A stretch of 64,000 bases of DNA, from assembly GCF_900114995.1 (NCBI RefSeq), contig NZ_FOUX01000002.1:1116001-1180000 (forward strand), written 5' to 3'. The position numbers and the translations under genes are program-made. This document shows positions 1 through 8,476 of the stretch, piece after piece; within the stretch, counting starts at the first letter, position 1, and every line of letters begins with the position of its first letter. The notes under the pieces are model-generated. The model had not been told where the DNA came from, searched no databases, and saw only the letters and a program-made list of their open reading frames with translations. This DNA is from Chitinophaga sp. YR627 (GTDB taxonomy: Bacteria > Bacteroidota > Bacteroidia > Chitinophagales > Chitinophagaceae).

Positions 1-1
1 T

Positions 2-451
2 TATGCACAGACAGAACTCTTACTGGCAGAAGCTGCAAAGAGAGGCTGGAATGTTGGTACCAATGCAGCTACCCATTATAACAATGGCGTAAAAGCAGCG
101 ATGGAACAACTGGCACAATACAGTTCCACCGCTACCATCAGCAGTGAAGCTATTCAAACTTATCTGGCAGCTCATCCATATGTTGACGCTGACGGTTACA
201 ATCAGATCAATACACAATATTGGGCAGCTTGTCTGCTCGACTGGTATGAATCATGGTCCAACTGGCGCAGAAGCGGCTATCCGCAGCTGACCCAGGTCAA
301 CTATGTTGGCAATGCCACCGGTGGAAAGATACCACGCAGAATGCTGTATCCTTCTACAGAGTTAGCCTCTAACCCTACTCATTACCAGGAAGCCATTACA
401 AGACAAGGCACAAATGCTTTGACCACCCCGGTTTGGTGGGATAAGCAGTAA
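2..451 (+). CDS. SusD/RagB-family nutrient-binding lipoprotein, C-terminal end (partial)
   Basis: The reading frame is open from the left edge, so only about the last 149 residues are present. The visible start contains a helix of the form ELLLAEAAKRGW, the TPR-like helix that SusD proteins carry, and the end (RRMLYPSTE ... PVWWDK) is the usual SusD_2-type tail. SusD proteins are surface lipoproteins that sit on a SusC/TonB-dependent channel and capture oligosaccharides or peptides; the susC partner would lie upstream, outside the window. A strong hairpin terminator about 50 bp after the stop ends the unit, so this is probably the last gene of its operon. Substrate cannot be inferred. Confidence 0.8.
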   Translation, partial: YAQTELLLAEAAKRGWNVGTNAATHYNNGVKAAMEQLAQYSSTATISSEAIQTYLAAHPYVDADGYNQINTQYWAACLLDWYESWSNWRRSGYPQLTQVNYVGNATGGKIPRRMLYPSTELASNPTHYQEAITRQGTNALTTPVWWDKQ

Positions 452-500
452 CAATTCTCGTATAGCCATCTATACCGCTATAAAAAAAGCAGCAATAACA

Positions 501-530
501 AGCCGGACCTATCGAGGTCCGGCTTTTCCT
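501..530 (+). terminator. Rho-independent terminator after the susD-like gene
   Basis: Perfect 10-bp stem (agccggacct / aggtccggct) with a 4-nt loop, followed by a T-rich run. It lies about 50 bp after the susD-like stop codon. The following gap up to 690 shows nothing else that I can name. Confidence 0.85.
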
Positions 531-690
531 TTTTGGCAAATACTGCGGTGCAACTACATATACCCCACATTATCTTTACAGCAGCATTCTGTCATATACG
601 CCCCCTGCAACACACCTTACCGATGAGGATATCCACAACATTTTTATTCATGTAACACTATATTTTTTACACCCCAAAAACAGACAATTC

Positions 691-2601
691 ATGTCAAACC
701 GATTATTACCGGCAGGTATACTGCTGGCCTCAATTTTTCTTCACGCATGTGAAGACAGTAAAAAGAAAACACCTGCAAAGAATGTTGCAACAGCTGCTGC
801 AGTCATACCGGAGTTTGAACGCACCCCTCCCATTGCCAGCAACATCCAGGTAAAAACCCTGAAAGAACCCGTGAATGGCAACAACGTATTACTCACGGCG
901 ACCTTTCCCCGCGGAACCGTAAGAGACAACACGCTTTCCTTTCTTGTGGGTGATGAAACCCTGAGTCTCCGTGACGATGGTGTGGATGGAGATGAGAAGG
1001 CAGAAGACGGTATTTTCTCCATTGCGGTCAATGAAGACCTCAACCGTTTCAAAGAAGACCTGATTGCCATTCAGAATGCCAATCTGGAAAAGCTGAACAA
1101 ACGGGAACACCTCTTCAGATGGTCCGGCCGTTCTGCAACACTGATCGATAATATCGTGAGGGAAAGTCCGGTGAAAAGCCTGGATTTTGACAGAGGTGCT
1201 ACACTCGATCCGGACATATTCAGGCTGATCCCGGATCCGGAACTGAGAGAACGCTCCCTCATGATCACGGACCTGGGGGTGATAGAAGACCCTACCCGGA
1301 CATTCAATCCCTGTACCAAAAAGGGCAATCCCAAAGGTGTATGGACATTCGGTCACCTGATCACCCAGATGGCCAATACACCGGTTACCGGTATCAGCGT
1401 AACGGCATTTATTCAGTCCTGGCTGGAGAAATGGATGGCCACACAAACGATCAATGCGGATGTGGTGAATGCCCGTACCAATATGTTCAATACAGTGATC
1501 CTCCCCTGGGTACAGAAAAGTAATCCCGGTGCTACGGTGACGATCAGCAACTGGAAAACATTCAATATCGATCCTACCCTGGCGCCTTTCCGTTTGCTGG
1601 CCATCGTAAACCGTCTCGACCTGCGTGGTAACAGCGGGTATACGGTAAGTAATGCCGGAGAAGGCCGTTTCGTATTCGGCGTACTGAATACCAACTGTAA
1701 TCCGCTTCGTTTTACCACCATCCTGGAATATGGCATCCCGAAGAACAATTGTAAGGAATTAGTGGACTTTGCACAGCAGTGGTATAACCTCAAGAACCTG
1801 GTACCTGGTTCGGCTACCTATAATAACGCTTTACAGGCGATTACAGACCAGTTTACCACAGCAGGCACCAGTCCATCCAAACCAAACGGAAGCAGCCTAA
1901 ATCAGCTTAGAACGAATGAACTGGCAATAGGTAATCCCTGGGAGCTGAGAGAGTTTGTGATCAGTAAAAAAGGGGTATTTGACGAAGTAACGGTTAAACA
2001 GGAGCCCAATCTGAAATTCAACAGGATCGCAGGGGCTACTCCGGCCAATCAGTTATTGCTGGCAACCTATGCCAATGGCAATGAACCTGCTATTCTTGAC
2101 CAGACATACGCAATTCAGGATATTGAAGTAGGAACTAACTTCCTGGGGGGTAAAGCACATACGCTGACGCCCGGGCATTTCTGGGATGCTGCGACTGCCG
2201 CCGGCGCTTCCCACATTAGCAATGATACGGTAAGACATATTCTTTCTGTGAATACCTGTAGCGGTTGTCATGGTGGAGAAGCCAATACGGCCGTGGGTAA
2301 CCTGATCAATGATCCTGCCGGGGTTTCTCATGCTGCCTTCCTGCAGATAGCACCACAGCCATTTGGTGTTAAACCTACGCTGGCTGCTTTCCTGACCGGC
2401 GATCCGGCACAGGTGGATGATTTATTCCGCGTGACCGATCCGGCCGGCAGACCTACCGGTGCTCCCATCAAATGGACCTTCAATGACCTGGCGAGAAGAG
2501 CGGAAGACCTTGAACAGCTGGTAAAAACAGGTTGTGGTAAATCGAGGTTGGAGAGTATTATCAGGGTATTGACATTCAAGCCGCTGAACTTCACACACTG
2601 A
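691..2601 (+). CDS. Large lipoprotein with a CxxCH motif, function unknown
   Basis: 636-residue exported lipoprotein: the N-terminus is a hydrophobic signal ending in a lipobox (ASIFLHAC), followed by a charged, Lys-rich linker. Residues about 60-115 contain the DDGVDGDEKAEDGIFS pattern seen in immunoglobulin-like modules called choice-of-anchor X. Around residues 520-530 there is a single CSGCH motif, the form that attaches haem c, within a stretch resembling predicted haem-binding or metal-binding cysteine clusters. No enzyme family is recognised. It stands alone, followed by a convergent esterase gene with a long hairpin between them. A single CxxCH may bind one haem, or may be a structural or metal site; only the motif is seen, the role is unknown. 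Confidence 0.6.
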   Translation: MSNRLLPAGILLASIFLHACEDSKKKTPAKNVATAAAVIPEFERTPPIASNIQVKTLKEPVNGNNVLLTATFPRGTVRDNTLSFLVGDETLSLRDDGVDGDEKAEDGIFSIAVNEDLNRFKEDLIAIQNANLEKLNKREHLFRWSGRSATLIDNIVRESPVKSLDFDRGATLDPDIFRLIPDPELRERSLMITDLGVIEDPTRTFNPCTKKGNPKGVWTFGHLITQMANTPVTGISVTAFIQSWLEKWMATQTINADVVNARTNMFNTVILPWVQKSNPGATVTISNWKTFNIDPTLAPFRLLAIVNRLDLRGNSGYTVSNAGEGRFVFGVLNTNCNPLRFTTILEYGIPKNNCKELVDFAQQWYNLKNLVPGSATYNNALQAITDQFTTAGTSPSKPNGSSLNQLRTNELAIGNPWELREFVISKKGVFDEVTVKQEPNLKFNRIAGATPANQLLLATYANGNEPAILDQTYAIQDIEVGTNFLGGKAHTLTPGHFWDAATAAGASHISNDTVRHILSVNTCSGCHGGEANTAVGNLINDPAGVSHAAFLQIAPQPFGVKPTLAAFLTGDPAQVDDLFRVTDPAGRPTGAPIKWTFNDLARRAEDLEQLVKTGCGKSRLESIIRVLTFKPLNFTH

Positions 2602-2712
2602 TGTTTCATTTTGCATTGTTCATTACACAGGATAAATGATATTATATCAACTGCAATCTTTCAACATGCAATGACGCTAATTTTGTAGCTGTCACTTCTT
2701 CCTGATATAATC

Positions 2713-2779
2713 AGACTATACTTATCCTCTCTTAGTGCTCCCTTTTCTACGTAGCACTAACGGAAGATAAGTATAGTCT
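2713..2779. repeat. Long two-stage hairpin between convergent genes (hairpin A)
   Basis: A 14-bp perfect outer stem (agactatacttatc / gataagtatagtct) encloses 5-nt unpaired sides and an 8-bp perfect inner stem (ttagtgct / agcactaa) with a 13-nt loop. The right arm overlaps a second small palindrome (gtatagt-cta-actatac, 2771-2787). No T tract follows, so it is not a classical terminator. A related hairpin lies at 41447-41526. Confidence 0.7.
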
Positions 2780-2845
2780 AACTATACATAAGCCATCCCC
2801 AGGCAAACATATACCTGCTGATCAGCTCATATAAATTGTGAATAT

Positions 2846-3655
2846 TTATTTGAAATAACGATGGAAATACATCAGCTGGTACATGATAGAATTACTCCAG
2901 TAGTCCCAGGCGTGCGCTCCTGGTCTTTCAATATAATCATGTGATATTCCCAGTTCCAGCAAGCGTTGATGCAGCTGACGATTCACATCTATAAAAAAGT
3001 CCTTTACACCACAATCGATGATCAGTGACAATGAATCATTCTTCAGATCAGCAAGCTGATTGACCACTACGTTTTTATCCCAGTTAGTAGTATTATCTTT
3101 TAAAGTCCCCAGTCTTTTTGCGATATCCCAGTTATTGGGGAAAGGACGGAAATCTACCCCACCACTCATACTACCAGCCGCACCAAAAGTTTCCTGGTGA
3201 CGGATAGCGAGATATAATGCACCATGGCCACCCATACTCAGTCCGGTAATAGCGCGATGCTGACGGTCAGTTTTCGTGCGATAATGCTGATCGATAAAAG
3301 AAGGGATCTCTTTACCCACATATGTCTCAAAACGTACACTGCTATCCAGCGGACTATCCAGGTACCAGCTACTGAAGCCACCATCCGGGAAGACCATTAT
3401 CAGCTGATACGTGTCGGCAACAGCCGCAAGACCCGGGATCTTTTTGACATAGTCTGCGTAATTACCACTGTACCCATGAAGGATATATACGACCGGATAA
3501 CGCTCGTGTTCGTCTTTGTAACTATCAGGTGTGACCACCACACATTTCAGACTTTTGTGCATTGCCTTGCTATAGATCGCTATTGTATCCACCTGGGCCG
3601 CCTTTGCGCCCGTAAAGCCAAGCAATAACAACATAACGCCTAATACATACTTCAT
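2846..3655 (-). CDS. Secreted esterase of the esterase D / feruloyl-esterase family
   Basis: 269 residues with a cleavable signal peptide (hydrophobic stretch to residue 20, ending AKAAQ). It is an alpha/beta-hydrolase: the nucleophile elbow GLSMGG supplies Ser, the DCGVKD segment is the probable Asp, and GAHAWDYW supplies His. HGYSGNYADY is the oxyanion-hole region. The family includes S-formylglutathione hydrolase, tributyrin esterase EstA and the acetyl/feruloyl esterases of xylan degraders; the signal peptide points to a periplasmic carbohydrate or acetyl esterase, which is inference. It is transcribed divergently from the SPFH gene and convergently with the large lipoprotein gene. Length is normal for the family. 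Confidence 0.8.
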   Translation of the reverse strand: MKYVLGVMLLLLGFTGAKAAQVDTIAIYSKAMHKSLKCVVVTPDSYKDEHERYPVVYILHGYSGNYADYVKKIPGLAAVADTYQLIMVFPDGGFSSWYLDSPLDSSVRFETYVGKEIPSFIDQHYRTKTDRQHRAITGLSMGGHGALYLAIRHQETFGAAGSMSGGVDFRPFPNNWDIAKRLGTLKDNTTNWDKNVVVNQLADLKNDSLSLIIDCGVKDFFIDVNRQLHQRLLELGISHDYIERPGAHAWDYWSNSIMYQLMYFHRYFK

Positions 3656-3718
3656 ATCGTGAATTTTGCCTTAAAATAATGCCTTTAGACGATGCCTGCA
3701 AATTCCGGAAAACTCTCT

Positions 3719-3750
3719 TTTGGCTGTTCAATTCTTTTTGATTAGTTTTG
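3719..3750 (+). promoter_or_regulatory. Promoter of the SPFH-RHH pair
   Basis: TTTG (3719-3722), 20 bp, then TAGTTTTG (3743-3750), a full match to the Bacteroidota -33/-7 pattern. The predicted start is near 3755-3757, some 25 bases before the ATG at 3781. Confidence 0.55.
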
Positions 3751-3771
3751 ATATCATTTCGATATCAAAAC
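3745..3771. promoter_or_regulatory. Candidate operator: perfect 11-bp inverted repeat over the SPFH promoter
   Basis: gttttgatatc, 5 nt, gatatcaaaac: perfect arms at 3745-3755 and 3761-3771. It covers most of the -7 box and the predicted transcription start, the position expected for a repressor site. The ribbon-helix-helix protein encoded two genes on is a natural candidate to bind it (inference). Confidence 0.55.
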
Positions 3772-3780
3772 TATACTATT

Positions 3781-4656
3781 ATGGAAAAGATCGTTAAACC
3801 CGTCTCCGGCTATCTGGCCATCCTTCTTGGCATTATCAGCTTTCTTGCAGCTGCCTACTTGTTTTTTGCAGGAACCCAGACAGGGACAGGCATTTTGACA
3901 TTGCTGGGAATCGTCTTTTTTATCGCGTTCATCTTCACTGTAAAAGGTATTATTATAGTGAACCCCAACCACTCACGCGTACTGACCTTCTTTGGTAAGT
4001 ATATCGGCACCGTAAAAGAAAACGGATTAATGTGGGTAAATCCCTTCTACAAAACAGCACATCTTTCCCTGAGAGCGCACAACCACAATGGTCAGCAGCT
4101 GAAAGTGAATGACAAGCTGGGTAACCCCATTGAAATTGCTGCCGTAACCGTATGGCGCGTCACTGATACCTATAAAGCCTCATTTGAGGTGGATAACTAT
4201 CTGCAATATGTGAATGTACAGAGTGAAGCGGCTGTACGTCACCTGGCAGTAAGCTACTCTTACGACAGAATGGAAGACACCGAAACGGATGAAGACATCA
4301 CCCTGCGTGGTGGTGGTGATAAAGTAAATGAGATGCTGGAAAAAGAGCTAAATGAACGACTGAGCCCCGCCGGTATCACGGTAATGGAAGCACGTATCAG
4401 TCACCTTGCTTATGCCCCTGAAATCGCTGGCGCAATGCTCCAACGGCAGCAGGCAACGGCTATCGTAGCTGCACGTACCAAGATAGTGGAAGGTGCTGTA
4501 GGTATGGTTGAACTGGCGCTCGACAGATTATCACAAAAGGAAATCGTAGTTTTGGATGAGGAGCGTAAAGCTGCTATGGTATCCAACCTGCTGGTAGTAC
4601 TTTGCGGCGAATCAAAAGTAACACCTGTTGTCAACACAGGCACCCTCCATCAATAA
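3781..4656 (+). CDS. SPFH / band-7 membrane protein
   Basis: 291 residues from the ATG at 3781. A TTG 33 bases upstream is in frame, but it lies within the -7 box, so the ATG is preferred. Two hydrophobic segments (about residues 10-30 and 36-56) are followed by the band-7 domain ([21 protein letters not shown] to about residue 230), with the usual long helix ending in Ala/Arg-rich sequence ([20 protein letters not shown]). SPFH proteins oligomerise at membranes in stomatin- or flotillin-like assemblies and are linked to membrane organisation and quality control. The next gene starts 17 bp downstream and encodes a small ribbon-helix-helix protein; this pairing recurs in bacteria. The specific role here is not known. 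Confidence 0.85.
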   Translation: MEKIVKPVSGYLAILLGIISFLAAAYLFFAGTQTGTGILTLLGIVFFIAFIFTVKGIIIVNPNHSRVLTFFGKYIGTVKENGLMWVNPFYKTAHLSLRAHNHNGQQLKVNDKLGNPIEIAAVTVWRVTDTYKASFEVDNYLQYVNVQSEAAVRHLAVSYSYDRMEDTETDEDITLRGGGDKVNEMLEKELNERLSPAGITVMEARISHLAYAPEIAGAMLQRQQATAIVAARTKIVEGAVGMVELALDRLSQKEIVVLDEERKAAMVSNLLVVLCGESKVTPVVNTGTLHQ

Positions 4657-4673
4657 CCAGGTAAATAACGGGT

Positions 4674-4871
4674 ATGGCGGATAAGAAAACATTTGTATTA
4701 CGGATTGATACCCAAACGTATGAAGCAATTGAGAAATGGGCTGCGGATGAGTTCAGAAGTATCAATGGTCAGCTGGAGTGGATCATACACCGTGCGCTGA
4801 AAGACGCAGGACGTACGGTTAAAAAAGGAGCCGAAAAGTCGGAAAAGCCTAAAAAGAATGATCAGGCATAA
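4674..4871 (+). CDS. Small ribbon-helix-helix (Arc-like) protein
   Basis: 65 residues. The N-terminal KKTFVLRIDTQTYEAIEKWA is a beta strand followed by a helix, then SINGQLEWIIHRAL, which fits the ribbon-helix-helix fold of Arc/MetJ-type DNA-binding proteins; the last 20 residues are a Lys-rich tail. It follows the SPFH gene by 17 bp and is probably co-transcribed. A dimer of such a protein could bind the inverted repeat over the promoter of the pair and regulate it, but that is inference; it may instead act on the SPFH protein. A perfect hairpin terminator follows. Confidence 0.75.
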   Translation: MADKKTFVLRIDTQTYEAIEKWAADEFRSINGQLEWIIHRALKDAGRTVKKGAEKSEKPKKNDQA

Positions 4872-4896
4872 GCTGCCGCAACATCATTTAAAACAG

Positions 4897-4930
4897 GAAG
4901 GCCTGATCTGTTACAGATCAGGCCTTCTTT
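4897..4930. terminator. Bidirectional terminator between RHH and M1 peptidase genes
   Basis: Perfect 14-bp stem (4897-4910 with 4914-4927) and 3-nt loop, TTT on the plus side and an A-rich flank on the other, between two convergent genes. Confidence 0.85.
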
Positions 4931-4958
4931 ATATACAGTGAGGTAAATCCTTCATTTA

Positions 4959-7286
4959 CTATTTCCTCGCTTTCTGCATAGGGTTGCCACCTGTGGATGC
5001 ACCACGTATGCCCTGTGACTGGCGGAACAGCTCAAAACGGGATGGAGCCGCTGCACGTGGCCAGCTATTGTTAGCCTCGTCGATATCAGCTGTCTCACGC
5101 AATGGATCCAGTTTAACGCTTACCACTTCTTTATCTTTTGCGAAAACTTTCGTTACACTGTTTTCGTTTTTACGCCAGATATAAGCAGAAATACGGTCTG
5201 TTTCCTTTGTACCATCTGCAAATGTCCACTCGATGATCAGTGGCATTACCAGTCCACCTACGTTAGAGAAAGACAGTTCGTAGAAATTCTTCTTGCTTTC
5301 ATACAAACGTTTCTCTTCAGGTGTCAGTCCGGCAGTAAATGCATCGTAAGCTGATTTATCTTCAGGAGTTACTTCGAAACGGTTCCATTTTACATAGAAA
5401 TCCTGCAGACTGGTATCCTTATCCACTTCGAAAGTCATACCTGCTGCCTTGTTACGTGCACGGGAGATATGATCGGCTGCGCGGTCATATTTTGCTTTTG
5501 CTTCCGCTTTGCTGATCTGTGGATCTTTGGTGTCAAGACGATACCATTTCACGCTATCAAGAGAGATGTCAACTGGTTCAGTACCAAAGAACCAGCCACG
5601 CCAGAACCAATCCAGGTCAACCGCAGATGCATCTTCCATTGTACGGAAGAAATCAGCAGGTGTCGGATGTTTGAATGCCCATCTGCGTGCATACTCACGG
5701 AAAGCGAAATCAAACAGGTCTCTCCCCATTACAGTTTCACGCAGGATGTTCAGCGCTGTAGCTGGTTTAGCATATGCATTCGGACCGAACTGAGAGATAT
5801 CTTCAGAGTTTGTCATGATAGGCTCCAGCTGATCTTTCGGCATCTTCATGTAGTCAGTGATCTTGTAAGCAGGACCACGGTTGGAAGGGAAGTTGTTATC
5901 CCACTCCTGTTCTGTCAGGAACTGGCAGAAAGTGTTCAGACCTTCGTCCATCCATGTCCACTGACGCTCGTCAGAGTTCACGATCATCGGGAAGAAGTTG
6001 TGACCCACTTCGTGGATGATCACCCCGATCATGCCGTTTTTGGTAGCTTCAGAGTAAGTACCGTCTTTCTCTGCACGACCGTAGTTGAAACAGATCATCG
6101 GATATTCCATACCATTTGCAGCTTCTACGGAGATCGCTACAGGATAAGGATATGGAATAGTATGTTTGGAATAAGTCTTTACAGTGTGCGCCACTACTTT
6201 CGTAGAATAGCGGTTGTACAGTGGATACGCTTCAGGACCATAGTAAGACATCGCCATTACTTTTTTGCCTTCCACGTTGGTCGCCATCGCATCCCATACC
6301 AGGCGGCGGGAAGATACCAGGGCGAAGTCGCGTACGTTGTCAGCCTCATATACCCATGTCTTACGACCATTGGAATGACCTGCCAGTGCTTTATTCGCTT
6401 CATCCAGCGTTACTACCTCAATCGGCTGTTTAGCTGTCTGTGCCTGCTGCCAGCGCTGGTATTGTGCGCCAGTCAGTACTTCCTTATAGTTCTGACACTC
6501 ACCGGTAGCACCTACTACGTGATCAGCCGGTACGTTCATGCTTACATGGAAGTTACCGAAGGTCAGGGCAAATTCACCACGACCGGTGAACTGCTTGTTC
6601 TGCCATCCCTGGAAGTCAGAATATACTGCCAGACGAGGGTACCACTGTGTAATAGTGTACAGGTAGTTTTTATCTTCCGGGAAGTATTCATAACCACCAC
6701 GACCACCCTGTACCATACGGTCAGAGATATTGTACCACCATTCTACCTTAAAACGGAGCTTCTGGCCCGGTTGCAGGGTTTGTGGCAGATCGATACGCAT
6801 CATGGTCTGATTAATGGTATAAGGCAATGCCTTACCACTTTCGTCGGTCACCTTTACGATGTTCACACCGAAAGCCTTACTACCAGGATTACCGAGCAAA
6901 CCATTTACCGTACGCATGCTCATTCTTTCTGACATGGTACTGCCGTCAAAGCTGTTGTTGTCGCTTTTCAGGTCATGCTCATTCTCATCGAGCTGTAACC
7001 AGATGTAGGTCAGCGGATCGGGAGAATTGTTAAAGTAGGTAACGGTTTCCGCGCCGGTGAGCTTTTGCTGCTCATCATCCAGGGTAGCGGTAATGTCGTA
7101 GTCTGCCCGTTGCTGCCAGTATTTTGGTCCGGGTGCGCCGGAAGCAGAACGGTACATGTTTGGATCTGCGATCATCGTACCCAGCTGTTCAAAGCGGTTA
7201 CCATGATTAGAGCCAGGATTCTGCGCCTGCGCCACGGCCGTCATAAAGCCCAGGGCAAGCGCCAGTCTGAAGGATTTTTTTCTCAT
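4959..7286 (-). CDS. Secreted M1-family zinc metallopeptidase
   Basis: About 775 residues, starting at the ATG at 7286 (an in-frame TTG lies two codons earlier). A signal peptide (RKKSFRLALALGFMTAVAQAQ region) is followed by the M1 N-terminal beta domain. The catalytic part has GMEYP, the form of the exopeptidase motif in this clade, then HEVGH and, 18 residues on, the zinc ligand Glu in WMDEGLNTF. M1 enzymes are Zn-dependent aminopeptidases; this one would act in the periplasm or outside. It lies 43 bp downstream of a HupE-like gene on the same strand, with a DUF6702 gene divergent, so the three may form one functional module (inference). Confidence 0.88.
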   Translation of the reverse strand: MRKKSFRLALALGFMTAVAQAQNPGSNHGNRFEQLGTMIADPNMYRSASGAPGPKYWQQRADYDITATLDDEQQKLTGAETVTYFNNSPDPLTYIWLQLDENEHDLKSDNNSFDGSTMSERMSMRTVNGLLGNPGSKAFGVNIVKVTDESGKALPYTINQTMMRIDLPQTLQPGQKLRFKVEWWYNISDRMVQGGRGGYEYFPEDKNYLYTITQWYPRLAVYSDFQGWQNKQFTGRGEFALTFGNFHVSMNVPADHVVGATGECQNYKEVLTGAQYQRWQQAQTAKQPIEVVTLDEANKALAGHSNGRKTWVYEADNVRDFALVSSRRLVWDAMATNVEGKKVMAMSYYGPEAYPLYNRYSTKVVAHTVKTYSKHTIPYPYPVAISVEAANGMEYPMICFNYGRAEKDGTYSEATKNGMIGVIIHEVGHNFFPMIVNSDERQWTWMDEGLNTFCQFLTEQEWDNNFPSNRGPAYKITDYMKMPKDQLEPIMTNSEDISQFGPNAYAKPATALNILRETVMGRDLFDFAFREYARRWAFKHPTPADFFRTMEDASAVDLDWFWRGWFFGTEPVDISLDSVKWYRLDTKDPQISKAEAKAKYDRAADHISRARNKAAGMTFEVDKDTSLQDFYVKWNRFEVTPEDKSAYDAFTAGLTPEEKRLYESKKNFYELSFSNVGGLVMPLIIEWTFADGTKETDRISAYIWRKNENSVTKVFAKDKEVVSVKLDPLRETADIDEANNSWPRAAAPSRFELFRQSQGIRGASTGGNPMQKARK

Positions 7287-7329
7287 AAACAAATCTATAT
7301 TTCAAAGGTCGCAGCTTGGTTGATACTGC

Positions 7330-7920
7330 TTACTTAACCATTAATTCTTTAAACCGCTCAGCGGCCATCATAAAAGCGATCCCAAAAATAGCAGAAGAGA
7401 GGAACATATTCCAGTCCCTTCGCTTTACCCGGGTAATATTGACAATAATACCTGCCAGTAGTAAAACACCTGTAACGATCAGTATCTGACCAAATTCCAA
7501 TCCGAGATTAAATGCCAGCAGGGGTTTAACAATGTTTGTCTGTGTTCCCAGTAAACTTTTAAGGTATCCTGAAAAACCCATTCCATGGATCAAACCGAAA
7601 AAGCCTGCAAAAAAGTAATTGATCTGCAGTTTTACCGGTACAGTCTGCTTCCTGATGATATTGGAAAATGCGGTTATAAATATAGTGACAGGTATCAGGA
7701 ATTCTATCAGTTTACTACTGATATGTACCACATTCGTCACGCTCAATGCCAGGGTAATAGAGTGCCCTATTGTAAAAGCTGTAACCAGCACCAGCACTTT
7801 TCTCCAGTCTTCCAGCAGGTAAATAGCACACAGGGCGGCAATAAACAGTATATGGTCCATGCCCTCCCAATCCACAATATGCTGCCACCCCATCTGAAAG
7901 TACATCACAAACTCATTCAT
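7330..7920 (-). CDS. HupE/UreJ-family membrane protein
   Basis: 196 residues, almost wholly hydrophobic, with about six membrane segments. It has the family hallmarks: W-GMDHILF near the N-terminus, a TAFTIGHSITL segment and FFGLIHGMGFSGYL, which bring conserved His residues into the membrane. HupE and UreJ proteins are nickel permeases or accessory proteins of hydrogenase and urease, but many homologues in Bacteroidota have no link with nickel enzymes, and none is seen here. It precedes the M1 peptidase gene and is divergent from a DUF6702 gene 70 bp away. Metal transport is possible; the substrate is unknown. Confidence 0.8.
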   Translation of the reverse strand: MNEFVMYFQMGWQHIVDWEGMDHILFIAALCAIYLLEDWRKVLVLVTAFTIGHSITLALSVTNVVHISSKLIEFLIPVTIFITAFSNIIRKQTVPVKLQINYFFAGFFGLIHGMGFSGYLKSLLGTQTNIVKPLLAFNLGLEFGQILIVTGVLLLAGIIVNITRVKRRDWNMFLSSAIFGIAFMMAAERFKELMVK

Positions 7921-7990
7921 TACCCTATATTTGTTGCTAGTTTTAGTAATTATACAAAGCGCATCTTAATATTTAAAATTTTTTAGGCAA

Positions 7991-8476
7991 GTGGGGGTAT
8001 TATTATATAAATGGTTGGTTTCGGCCTGGATGGTATTCCATCCATTTTACGTAAGTGTTACAGAAATTACGCACAACAAATCCGGTAATGAGCTGGAAAT
8101 CAGTTGCCGCATCTTTGCAGATGACCTGGAAAATACCCTCAGAAAACAGTCTAAAACCCCGCTGGATATCATTCATCCGGCCAACAAAGCCGCTACTGAC
8201 AGCCTGATTGCCGGCTACCTGCGTAAACACCTGTTCATAACCACTGATGGCAAACCAGTCCGCCTGCAATATCTCGGCTACAAAATCGAGGAAGAGGCCG
8301 CCTGGTGCTTCCTTTCTGCCGAAAAGATCCCTCCCTTCAAAACCGCTCATGTCAGGAATAATGTGCTCTATGACGAGCATCCTAACCAGATCAACATGAT
8401 CCATGTCATCCTGAACGGGATCAGAAAAAGTACAAAACTGGACAATCCGAAAGCGGATGCCGACTTCGCCTTCTGA
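7991..8476 (+). CDS. DUF6702-family protein
   Basis: 161 residues from a GTG start at 7991; no ATG precedes the first conserved residues, and the only nearby ATG (8030) would remove the hydrophobic N-terminal segment LLYKWLVSAWMVF. The pattern FHPFYVSVTEI near the N-terminus, FADDLENTLRK and the C-terminal HVRNNVLYDEHPNQINMI match a family of unknown function (DUF6702) usually found with M1 peptidase and HupE-like genes in Bacteroidota. A TATATTTG box at 7926-7933 could be its -7 element, but I see no -33 box. Its stop codon abuts the stop of the convergent ligase gene with no bases between. Confidence 0.7.
   Translation: MGVLLYKWLVSAWMVFHPFYVSVTEITHNKSGNELEISCRIFADDLENTLRKQSKTPLDIIHPANKAATDSLIAGYLRKHLFITTDGKPVRLQYLGYKIEEEAAWCFLSAEKIPPFKTAHVRNNVLYDEHPNQINMIHVILNGIRKSTKLDNPKADADFAF

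Noticed and set aside
3748..3780. TTG start adding 11 residues to the SPFH protein
   Set aside because: The codon lies inside the -7 box, upstream of the predicted transcription start.
5469..6932. 487-codon open frame on the plus strand
   Set aside because: Antisense to the M1 peptidase gene, whose motifs are intact; the translation is low in normal motifs and rich in His, Arg and Cys.
7290..7297. TAGATTTG box before the M1 peptidase
   Set aside because: It would start RNA at or after the ATG; probably chance.
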